Origin: Hydractinia symbiolongicarpus
Lineage: Eukaryota; Cnidaria; Hydrozoa; Anthoathecata; Hydractiniidae
Direction of reading: 5' to 3'
NCBI RefSeq assembly: GCF_029227915.1
Contig: NC_079882.1
Coordinates: 7,440,001 to 7,504,000 of the forward strand
DNA length: 64,000 nt
The notes under the pieces were generated by a model, which saw only the letters and a program-made list of their open reading frames with translations, searched no databases and was not told the DNA's origin. Below are positions 55,136 to 64,000 of this stretch, piece by piece (position 1 is the stretch's first letter; each line of letters begins with the position of its first letter). The position numbers and the translations under genes were made by a program.

Positions 55136-56284
55136 CCTGATGGATTTTTTTTAAAAAACTTGATATTTCGTATATTTTTACCAACAATCAGTTTTTGAAC
55201 CTGATTTCTGGCCACCCGCTGCCTCAATATTGGCGAACTCGAGCACCACCGGATTGGAAATTTTATTTTCTTTCATGTGGGCCTGTATAATTCAATAGTG
55301 AGTGATCACGAGTAATGGCTACTAGTTGGCCTTTAGTAAGAAGGCTTTGCTGCTACGCCAAGTCTTCCATCTGTGATTATAGTTTTTTTAATTCCAAAAA
55401 GAACAAATAAATAAAACCTTAGTTGCGCAAAGAAACGAGGTACGCAATGGTAACCACACATTTGGCTTTTATCACGAAATGTGGAAAACAAGTTAACAAT
55501 AAAATGTATTCTTTCTTCAGAAAAGTTAAATGCATTTTTGTTGATATTTACAATATGATTTTCTACCAAATAAGTACAACACATATGTACGAAATTCCAA
55601 ATTACACAGGTCTATTGTTTAGAACAATAAATAAGAATAATGACCATGCTGGTCAGAATTTTGATATTCTATAAAAAAATAAGCGTACATTAATACCTGT
55701 ATTTTGTTTAAAATGGTAACCAAATGCTACTTCGTGAATGTATGAAATGGCGATTTCCAGATTGCACGACAGGGGAAAAATTGAAGTCCATAATTTTTAC
55801 GACAGATGAATCCGCGGAATATACGGACTAAAGACTAGTTTCTATATTAGCGATATCCGTATTCTATCTATGCGCGAGAAAAAAAGTAGTAACACGGGAA
55901 ACACGAAATTAGCAAATGTGATATATTTTACCAACTTTGTTGCAACAGGGTATTCCTGTGAAATTCTTATGACTAGTCTCTTATAAATAATATCCGCGTT
56001 TTGAACCTCTCCCAGAGTAATTTTACTGACTGGTGAACCCGTGTATATCTTAAATATTTCTTAAAGTTACTACTGAAGATACTACATTGGCATCGATCTG
56101 TTCTGTTACTCTCATCTGTAAATCCTTATACATGTATTGCTGAGAAGAGAAAAAAAAATTGGTTAAGGTTCAGAATGTTTTTGATTGTTTTAATTTTAAT
56201 AAAATGTTAGCCTGAACGTTTCTAAAAAATAGGTTCTAATCAAAAAAGTGTAAAAAGTGAACAGCTAAAACAAAAAGAAAATAG

Positions 56285-56455
56285 AAAACAATGTTCCACC
56301 ATCACCACCACCACAACCAAGAAAACAATGGCAAGAAGACAACAAAAAAGCAACAAAAACAACATCACATCACATCACCATAACAACTACAACAACAATC
56401 ACAGTAACAGCAACATCACATCACCATAACAACAACACCAACAGAAAAATAACCA
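56285..56455. repeat. CAA/CACC/ATCAC low-complexity tract
   Basis: Irregular repeats of CAACAACAACATCAC and ACCATCACCACC on the plus strand. Not a tandem array of fixed period. Confidence 0.75.
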
Positions 56456-56850
56456 CATATGTAAATGTAATTTTTGTATATATTTAAAAACTTAGAAATA
56501 ATTTCTTGTAAAATATATAGAAAAACATTTTTTAAAAAAGTTTCAAAACCTTTTACCAAATTGTCTTTTTTGAACAGACATTTGTGCAAACAATGGGCAA
56601 TAATAATTGGCTACCCGAGGAGTCAACATTGGTTCGGTTAGCCTCCAGTCACCACCCACTTCTTTTGATATCGAAATGACCTCAATTAAACTTCTAGGAA
56701 TGCGCCATAAAGTTAGAGAGAAAGGATCGCTGAAACAAGCATTTATATGCACACTAATTTCAACTCATAAGAAGAACAGGCATATTAAAATTATGGCAGT
56801 TCAATCCTACGTTAGTGTGATAACAGAAATGCATTACTATGTAAGAATAT

Positions 56851-58176
56851 TCAAACAACTCTCTTGGCAGAGCCTAAACATGTGAATGATACTAATCCTA
56901 TAAAGGACACAACAGATATGGTATAAAAAACTGATGACCAATTCCCAGTAGTTTCAAGCATATGACCAGTCAAATAAACTCCAACAAAGCCAGCAAAAGC
57001 ACCACAACTATTTATAAAACCAAGTAAAGCCCCAGCATGCTTTGGTGCAATGTCTTGCGGGTTTAAAGCTAACGAGCAGGTTGAAAATGCATTTGCACCT
57101 ACATTGAAACTCATGACAAATAACGCTTGTCTGAAAGTTTCAACAGATGTCAACATCAACGAGAAAATGATAGTTCCAATAAACAGTACGCATGCATAAA
57201 GTTTTCTCATGAGCGTCATTGACATGCCGGATGAAATAAGAATATTTGAAGTATATCCGGCTGTGTTGGCGAGTAAAAATGATAGCAACCATGGCACAAC
57301 ATTAAACACCCAACCTTTGCTTTCCGGAAATAAATCATGAAAATATACAGGTGTCCAGGCAAGCAGGTTATAAAAACAATAACTGCTACAAAAGAAGGAA
57401 ACTACTAACGCCCATACAGAGGGCGTGAGTGCAAGTGTTCTCCATGGTATCGGCTCTACCAACTGCGTTGAATTTTCATTTTCAACAATATCGCTGTTTC
57501 TATTTATGGTATGTAAATACCTCAACCATATAAGCCAGAGCAACGATAACAGACCAATAATAATGAATACCATTGGCCATCCCGCAACATCTATGATTAA
57601 CGAACCTCCTAGACCAGTTACAATAGTTCCCACTGATGATCCAGAGCTAGAAAAACTGTAAACAAATCCTCGTTCAGCAACAGGAACATGTTTTGTTAAA
57701 ATTGCGGTAAGAGATGGAAAAAACACCCCTTGACATACACCAGTTAAAAACCTTGCAGCTAAAACAGCAGCGGTCCCAGAACCAAGGACTGTGTGTGAGT
57801 GAGCCAGCATTGGAAATGCTAGTGTTAAAGTACCCCATCCAAGACCAGTATAGAACATAACTATTTCTCCACCATATCGGTCTGCTAAATAACCACCTAA
57901 CACATTAGTAGTGATATAACCACAAAAGAAGGCAGACAATGCCATACCAGCTATGTGCTTATCCCAACCGAGATCTTTACCAATCGCAGTTGCACATATG
58001 GAAATGGAACTTCGAACTGAATAAATCAATAAACAACCAAAAAAATAAGTGAACATCCATTTAATTCTCATGCGTTGGTTCCAATGGTAAACAGATTTTT
58101 CGTTGTCTATTTTAGGAATTAAAAACTCTGCTTTCCTTGAAGGAGATGGTAAATTTATTGGAACAGTTTCAGCCAT
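56851..58176 (-). CDS. SLC17A9-like (vesicular nucleotide transporter family) MFS protein 1
   Basis: A single-exon 441-residue protein with about 12 hydrophobic segments, the length of SLC17 transporters. Markers: YSVRSSISICATAIG in the first helix region, GWDKHIAGMALSAFFCGYIT, GGYLADRYGGE in the cytosolic loop between helices 2 and 3, and RFLTGVCQGVFFPSLTAIL in helix 4, where the Q-G pair and PSLT word match SLC17A9 (VNUT) rather than vesicular glutamate transporters. The C-terminus has NPQDIAPKHAGALLGFIN. SLC17A9 loads ATP and other nucleotides into secretory vesicles using membrane potential; substrate here is inferred. N-terminal 30 residues are hydrophilic. It lies head-to-tail with a close paralogue downstream in the window. 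Confidence 0.88.
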   Translation of the reverse strand: MAETVPINLPSPSRKAEFLIPKIDNEKSVYHWNQRMRIKWMFTYFFGCLLIYSVRSSISICATAIGKDLGWDKHIAGMALSAFFCGYITTNVLGGYLADRYGGEIVMFYTGLGWGTLTLAFPMLAHSHTVLGSGTAAVLAARFLTGVCQGVFFPSLTAILTKHVPVAERGFVYSFSSSGSSVGTIVTGLGGSLIIDVAGWPMVFIIIGLLSLLWLIWLRYLHTINRNSDIVENENSTQLVEPIPWRTLALTPSVWALVVSFFCSSYCFYNLLAWTPVYFHDLFPESKGWVFNVVPWLLSFLLANTAGYTSNILISSGMSMTLMRKLYACVLFIGTIIFSLMLTSVETFRQALFVMSFNVGANAFSTCSLALNPQDIAPKHAGALLGFINSCGAFAGFVGVYLTGHMLETTGNWSSVFYTISVVSFIGLVSFTCLGSAKRVV

Positions 58177-59664
58177 ATCGAACCTTGATTTCTCTTCTAT
58201 TTATTAATCATCTAGAAATAACGATTATTATATATTATTTTAATGTTAAACAGACCCAAACAGGTGAATTGCATAAACCGACAGATCTTATTAAGACACT
58301 TGACAAATCTTTCTTTTGAAAAACTATAAATACATCACAGTACAACTTTGAAAAGTTATTTTTTTTCTCCTTCATAATAAACTTTTCTATCACGTAAAAG
58401 CTTAAACAGACTGCATACACATTTAAAAACCTGTGGTCTCATATTTCATAAAATTTTGATTTTACATTCATTAGAATATATAAATATATAGATGTAAATA
58501 AAAACTAAGAATTATATCGTCAATACCTCAATAAAATATATTGAGATGTCAATATATTTGAAGATATCGCACGAATAAAAGTTGAAGGCTTCGCGCCTTT
58601 TTTTAAATTAAATCCACGTTAAATGCACACATTTCTAATCATTGACGGTCCCTATCAATATAAAATTACCGTAACTTGTTTTTGCAATGTTTTTACACGA
58701 TTTTTAAAAAGGATAATAATCTATCTAATAATCTAATAATTTTCTATCGAAACCCTTTAGTCGCGAAATTAAATCTGTGTAACATGAAAAAAAGGAAAAA
58801 CAGTAAATTAAATTCACACCAACTTTCGTTCACAGATTAAAAACTAATCTACTGCAAAATAAAAACAAAAAAAAAACATAACTTTCAGAAAATTTTAAAT
58901 AAATAATTTTAAAATAGATAATATATTGGTCTCTTTAAAAATACATATTTAATAACTTTGACATTTAACACAAAATCTTTCGTGAAAAAGCATGTCATTT
59001 TTAGCCAGGAAAAATAAAATAGTCATGTTGCAGTTTTTATAAAATTCAAAGCATTTTAAATGTAGTGTTGTCATCCCATTTGATGCCATCTGCTGCCCGC
59101 TAACCGGCTTGTGTGGCAGGCGGGCAAGATAGAGCAATGCTATACGGATCTCTGGCGGTAATGTAACATCGTTACAGTCGAAGGGGACAATAAACTTCCC
59201 GTTACTCTTACCTTATTTCATGAAATTTTCGATCGAGTCTAAATTTTTCACGCATTTAATTTTAACATGTCTAGGTTTAGTCATGTTTCGTTCACAATTC
59301 TCGGGCACATGGTTAACTTAAGATCTTTATCGACACATCGATATAGTATAGTATACATTACTGAAAATAAAAAGATTATAAAACCTCAACTTCATTACAG
59401 TTAAAGAAAATGTTTTATGGTTAATTGGCACCAATAATAGATTATCGATGCTATTCCTTGTTACGATTGTTACGACAATCTAATTTTCACGCATCTTCTG
59501 AAAAAAATATTCTACGCACATCAACTTTAAATGCGCAAAAGATAAGATATTCGAACAACCAATTGTTGAGCGACTCTGAGCAAAAATAAGACGTGCGCAA
59601 AAATTTCATGAATTTATTACCCATAATTTCTCACAATCCTGTTTTGCGTAAAGCTTTAAATACC
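58177..59664. other. Spacer between the two SLC17A9-like genes
   Basis: AT-rich. It contains the promoter/5' region of gene 1 and the 3' region of gene 2. I see no further gene and no clear TATA element. Confidence 0.5.
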
Positions 59665-61008
59665 TTAAACGATCCTCTCACCAGAGCCAAAGCACGAATA
59701 AACAATTAATCCTATACAAGAAACTATTGACGTTAATATATACACCGAAGACCACATATTTGTTACTTCAAGGATATATCCGGTAATATAAACTCCAACG
59801 AAACCTGCAAATGCACCGCAACAGTTCATTATACCATGAAGCGCCCCAGCATGCTTTGGTGCTAAATCTTGCGAATTTAATCCAACGGAACATGTTGAGA
59901 ATGCATTAACACCAATATTTAAACTCATGACAAACAAGGCTTGTTTGAATGTTTCAACAACAGTTAACATTAAAGAAAACACAATAATTCCAATGAATAA
60001 TATTGATGCGTATAATTTTCGAACAAAAGTGATCGACATTCCTCCGGATATAAGAACGTTAGCTACATAACCCGAAATGTTTGTTAAAATAAAGTTAGCA
60101 AGCCATGGGATAACATTAAAAACCCATCCTTTACTCTCAGGGAAAGCATCATGGAAATATACGGGCGTCCATGAAAGCAGGTTATAAAAACAATAACTAC
60201 AACAAAAATATGCCACAAACAATGCCCAGACAGGCGGACATGATGCAAGTTTCAACCAAGGTACCGGTTCCTTAGTTGGCTTTACAAAAACTTTATCTGG
60301 TATTCTTTGCTTTGTTGATGATGTCAGAGTGCTTAGGTATTTCATCCAAACCACCCACAATAATGCAAATACCCCTACGGTAATAAAAACCCCAGGCCAT
60401 CCTACGTGATCAATAATTATTGACCCAACAAATCCAGTTACGATTACTCCTACTGATGATCCAGAGTAAGCAAACCCGTACACAAAACCTCTTTCCGATA
60501 CAGCAACATGCTTAGCCAATATGGCGGTAATTGATGGAAAAAACACACCTTGCGCCACGCCAGTAAAAAATCGTACAACCAAAATAGCAGCTGTACCAGA
60601 ATACAGCATTGATTCTGATTGTACAAGCATAGGTAAGATCAAGGTTAATGACGCCCATATAATACTGGTGTAAAATATCACCACCTCGCCACCATGTCGA
60701 TCTGCTAAATAACCGCCTAATACATTAGTTGTGATATAACCACAAAAAAAGGCAGATAGTGCCATGCCAGATATTTTCTTTGTCCAACCTAAATCTTTGC
60801 TAATAGCTGTAGCACATATAGACATTGAAGAACGAACACTATATACCAAAAAAATCCCCAAGAAGTATGTCACGGTCCATTTCATGCGGGTATGTTTATT
60901 CCAGTGATACATTGTTAGATCTTCTTTCACTAATGGCAAATAGATAGCATTTTTATTTTTACCAGAAGGATCAACATTTTCTTTAGTGGAGGCTTTTGTT
61001 GCAAGCAT
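59665..61008 (-). CDS. SLC17A9-like (vesicular nucleotide transporter family) MFS protein 2
   Basis: A single-exon 447-residue paralogue of the gene at 56851, aligning over its full length. It shares YSVRSSMSICATAIS, GMALSAFFCGYITTNVLGGY, LADRHGGE, RFFTGVAQGVFFPSITAILA and NSQDLAPKHAGALHGIMN. The N-terminal tail and the loop after helix 6 (LTSSTKQRIPDKVFV region) differ most. Both genes point the same way and neither has introns in the coding part, consistent with a tandem duplication. Which one, if either, is the functional VNUT equivalent cannot be told. It is predicted to sit in the membrane of secretory vesicles or lysosomes. Confidence 0.88.
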   Translation of the reverse strand: MLATKASTKENVDPSGKNKNAIYLPLVKEDLTMYHWNKHTRMKWTVTYFLGIFLVYSVRSSMSICATAISKDLGWTKKISGMALSAFFCGYITTNVLGGYLADRHGGEVVIFYTSIIWASLTLILPMLVQSESMLYSGTAAILVVRFFTGVAQGVFFPSITAILAKHVAVSERGFVYGFAYSGSSVGVIVTGFVGSIIIDHVGWPGVFITVGVFALLWVVWMKYLSTLTSSTKQRIPDKVFVKPTKEPVPWLKLASCPPVWALFVAYFCCSYCFYNLLSWTPVYFHDAFPESKGWVFNVIPWLANFILTNISGYVANVLISGGMSITFVRKLYASILFIGIIVFSLMLTVVETFKQALFVMSLNIGVNAFSTCSVGLNSQDLAPKHAGALHGIMNCCGAFAGFVGVYITGYILEVTNMWSSVYILTSIVSCIGLIVYSCFGSGERIV

Positions 61009-63491
61009 TGTTCCGAGAATAGATATATACTACCCTAAAATGTGAAATAAACTAATAAAAAATTCACACAAAAGTACGAAGCAATGGTAAATATATCCTG
61101 TTTGAGCAGAAGTTTAGCTTCCTGATTGAGCAACAGCATTTGTACAAAGGAGAATGCTGTGGTAAAAAATTTTGAAAATCAGAGGGAGAAAACATTTTAA
61201 AAGGAAAAGTGAAATTTATTGGTGCATTTTTTTTTTCTGAAATACTTTAAGGATAAGTAACTGATATAATCTACATTCTTTTCGAACCAAATTGATTTTT
61301 TGTTTTTCTACAGTGCTAAAAAGCTTAAATTCAGCAGATATATAACTGTAAAAAGTTGTTGCCGCTTATTTATAAAAAATATGCACCATGTACGAAAGTC
61401 CTGCAAAATAGATAGCTGTGTCAAATTGTTGCTGTGTCCTGGGTAAAAATGTGTTTGAAATTTTCTTACGTTTCTCATCAAGTTTTTACAAAAAAGTTTT
61501 TTTTAGTAAAAAGTCTGTAGTTAGTGACGTTCGCATTTTTTTTTTAAAAAAAGCATTATTTTAGTGACGATTACCCAAATATTACTCTTAGCAACATTTT
61601 AGAGATAAATTTTTAAATATATTGACTCAGATTTTTAACATATATATGCTATGTTATCCAGCAATGACAAATTCTTCCACTGCAAATTTTTTGCTTGTCA
61701 AGCACACTTTTTACAGCCTGTTTTATTTGCTTATTACAAAATTTTTTAAAACAACTTTAAAACAATAGTCCCTTAAATTTCCAAAATGTTAAACAGTTGA
61801 TGCTGAACAATTTGCCTAAGCAAATAAATAATAACAATAAATGTAGCAAATAAAAATATGAAGACATGGTTATAATTGAAAATACTTTTAATATATAAGC
61901 AATTTTTCCATATGGGGGAGGGACAATAACACTAAATGTCACAAAATAATATCACAATAATATCATGCAAAAGTTTATTTTTAGTAGAGAATTAAAAATT
62001 GCATGCCTGGACAACACAAAAACATTGAATACTGACCAGACAATTTTTTTATAAAATGAGCTCTATATAGAAAAAAGGCAGTAAAAAACACAATGAAAAA
62101 GATTTCGCACATCTCATATGTGTGAAACGTACACTAGTAGTGGACGTTAAATTAGAATAAATAAATAAATATTAAATCATGATGTACACCTTGAGAAAAA
62201 ACAATGTATATACATCAATGCATTAAATTGAAAGATTTTTTTGTTTGATTTTTTAGGTCTTCTTGTCATGGAATGCAAATCCAACCACAATATGTGTGGT
62301 ATATACAAATCAAATATACTGACTAAAAGGAGTCTGTGCACACACCACCCAAATAGACTTTTTAGAATTTTTACATTTTCCATGTTAAGCCTCTTTGGCA
62401 CTAACAACTTAGTTGCAAAGCAAAGATATGTTGGAACTTGTTGAAATATTTTCATGAAAAACGATAGCCCACCTCTCCCACATGGCACTTATATACCACA
62501 CTTACAGGTTACTGAGCAATGTGCAATCAGGTTTAAAAGTTTGCTTGATAAGATTTCGCAGTTTTATTCTGATTTTATAGCATTTTACTGCGTCTTATTA
62601 CTAATTCCTATTTATGGCACGCCAAAGGAACTTTATTACTATTTTTTGATTACAAAACTATCTGGCTATTATAATACTATCTTGCTTTTATATTATTTTT
62701 CACAATTACAATACTAGATAACTTGGCATTATAATATCTTAGTATTTCATATATAATATCATTGGTCATCACTTCTGACAACAAAATAGCCCTGGTGGCA
62801 AAGTTGTTATTGTACTCAAATGAAAGGAATTTCTTGGAAACAAAACTTTGGGATTTGCAGATTTAATAACTTTTCACCAAACTCAATTCTCGCAAAACGA
62901 ATAATTTCACCAAATTCAAATCCCACAAAAAATAAAAATGATTCCACCCCATCAAAGTATACTAGGCCAACATCAAAAACATGTTACGCAGCCTATGTTA
63001 AAATGTACTCAAAGAGGACTTTATATTAAGAATTACGTTAAGACTTTTTTTTTCGCTATGCCTAGTTTTTTATTGGTGTTTTATCTTGAGAAAAATTATG
63101 TTAAAACTTTTTTTTTGCCATGCCTAGGTCAATGTTTTATTCACCAATCGTGGTGCCATAGATTAGTGGTTATAGCTCTCGTACTCTGTGCGGGAGACCG
63201 GTGTTCGATTCTTCTTCACAGCGATTTAACATGGGCGAGTGAATGTTTATTTATTTCTTATTTAAAGTAATGTTTTTACAGGATGACTTATTTAGTATGA
63301 AGTATAAAAATACATTCTGTACTGTTACCATAGCCCCGGGTTAACCCAAGCCATGTGAGGGAAATCGGTGAGATGGCTTCATGTGTGGGCTGTTGGATGT
63401 TGTCAAGAGTTGTTTAATAGAGCGCAGGCCCTAATTGGGTCTGCTGCGTAGCTCAAAATGAGCAGTAAATACTCTAGGACTCTCCATCAAG
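61009..63491. other. Intergenic region upstream of the second transporter
   Basis: No gene is supported; open frames at 62177-63270 show no family features. A tRNA-derived SINE head lies at 63150-63222. The first 100 bases before 61008 should hold the promoter, but no TATA is obvious. Confidence 0.5.
63150..63222 (+). repeat. tRNA-derived SINE head
   Basis: GGTGCCATAGATTAGTGGTT and TATAGCTC (A box region, 63163-63178), then GGTGTTCGATTCTT (B box, 63200-63213). The spacing fits a tRNA-like pol III promoter. The 3' acceptor half does not pair with the 5' half, so it is not a functional tRNA gene. Confidence 0.65.
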
Positions 63492-63981
63492 AAGAGGGTG
63501 CAGATAAGCCGCAAACGCCCGCATATATAAGGGCGAGTTCGGGCAACTTTTCGAATTAAATTGACGGTTGTCCTCCGAAACCGCCCGCACTTGCCCGGAA
63601 CGCCCGAACTCGCCCGGAACATTCCCGAAATGCAACACCTTGTAACATAAACATGGCGGATGTCAGTTGAAAGAAGGCGCTTGAAGAGAAAGGAGGTTAT
63701 AAAGTTTATATATAAGTTATTTATCAAGAAAATCTTATCAAAAACCATAAAAACAGTTCTTTTGAGAACTTAGCTACCATATAGTTAGTTAATTTTAATT
63801 TTTATACTTTTTTAAATAATTCTTCGAGAGTCATTTATGGCGAATCTTTTTTTTTTTCGGGCATTGTTCAGGACTATGCGGGTTTTTTCAGGCAAATACC
63901 TGAATTTTTTTTAAAACGCCGAACTCGCCAGAAAACGCCCGCACTTTTTACGGCGTATGCGGCTTATATTGGCACCCTCGT
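63492..63981. mobile_element. 490-bp non-autonomous DNA transposon with 8-bp target duplication (hAT-like)
   Basis: Terminal inverted repeats AAGAGGGTGCAGATAAGCCG (left) and, inverted, ACGAGGGTGCCAATATAAGC (right) are flanked by CCATCAAG on both sides (63484-63491 and 63982-63989). An 8-bp duplication is typical of hAT transposons. Inside are GC-rich CGCCCGAACTCGCCCGGAAC-type words, palindromic with respect to the ends, and no transposase. Confidence 0.85.
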
Positions 63982-64000
63982 CCATCAAGCCATGCCCCCT

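Larger units (their letters stand above)
54181..56850. other. Intergenic, very AT-rich; one hairpin element and a CAA/CAC-rich tract
   Basis: No gene is supported. 54300-54960 repeats ATGCATATTTTT-like words. 55028-55135 is a member of the CAACCTCGTCCCCAGG family, and 56285-56455 is low-complexity CAACAACATCACCATAAC-type sequence. The open frame 55423-55674 has no family signature. Confidence 0.5.

Noticed and set aside
56285-56455. Tandem repeat or CRISPR-like array
   Set aside because: There is no constant repeat or spacer length; it is low-complexity CAA/CAC sequence.
63150-63222. Possible tRNA gene
   Set aside because: Same reason: pol III boxes without a complete cloverleaf.

Overview
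The window is AT-rich eukaryotic nuclear DNA with short spliced genes, long repeat-filled introns and many decayed mobile elements. An astacin protease ending in a ShK six-cysteine domain, two tandem SLC17A9-type transporters, a PRD-type homeobox gene, Penelope-like remnants and Polinton elements whose accessory genes are of the kind common in cnidarian genomes together point to a cnidarian. That assignment is inference; nothing here fixes the species.

Host genes, left to right: a secreted astacin/ShK metalloprotease (8 exons, 1400-4535, +); a RING E3-ligase-like gene (5 exons, 22861-28810, +); LTO1/ORAOV1, an Fe-S assembly adaptor (34314-34724, +); a small secreted acidic protein (2 exons, 37413-38540, +); a PRD-class homeobox gene with an N-terminal eh1-like motif (3 exons, 44214-46256, +); and two tandem single-exon SLC17A9-like transporters (56851-58176 and 59665-61008, both -). 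All reconstructed splice phases close correctly.

Mobile DNA dominates the rest. 6911-21688 is a nearly complete but decayed Polinton/Maverick (virus-like DNA transposon) with terminal inverted repeats of about 80 bp. It holds a SAP plus ~25-residue-repeat gene, capsid and capsid-associated genes, an RVE integrase, a Bro-N-like gene, an A32-like packaging ATPase, an HNH nuclease, several small membrane proteins and a protein-primed PolB. 47070-54180 is a second, independently decayed and end-truncated relative carrying the left-to-middle part of the same gene set. 28950-31420 is a Penelope-like retroelement (RT and GIY-YIG pieces). Smaller elements include MITEs (23287-23618, 30008-30365, 63492-63981), a dispersed hairpin family ending in CAACCTCGTCCCCAGG, and two tRNA-derived SINE heads.

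The most notable observation is that the two Polintons differ by an inversion of about 0.53-0.55 kb. It exchanges the promoter regions and N-termini of two divergent genes: the double-jelly-roll major capsid protein and a coiled-coil/membrane virion-type protein. In both orientations the reading frames continue across both junctions, and short similar sequences lie in inverted orientation at the two ends. This looks like an invertible N-terminus-swapping module. Other points of interest are an HNH gene at different places in the two elements, a mosaic of copied PolB/HNH/membrane-gene fragments at 16.9-17.4 kb, and a recurrent TAATAAA(A)TG-type context at Polinton start codons.
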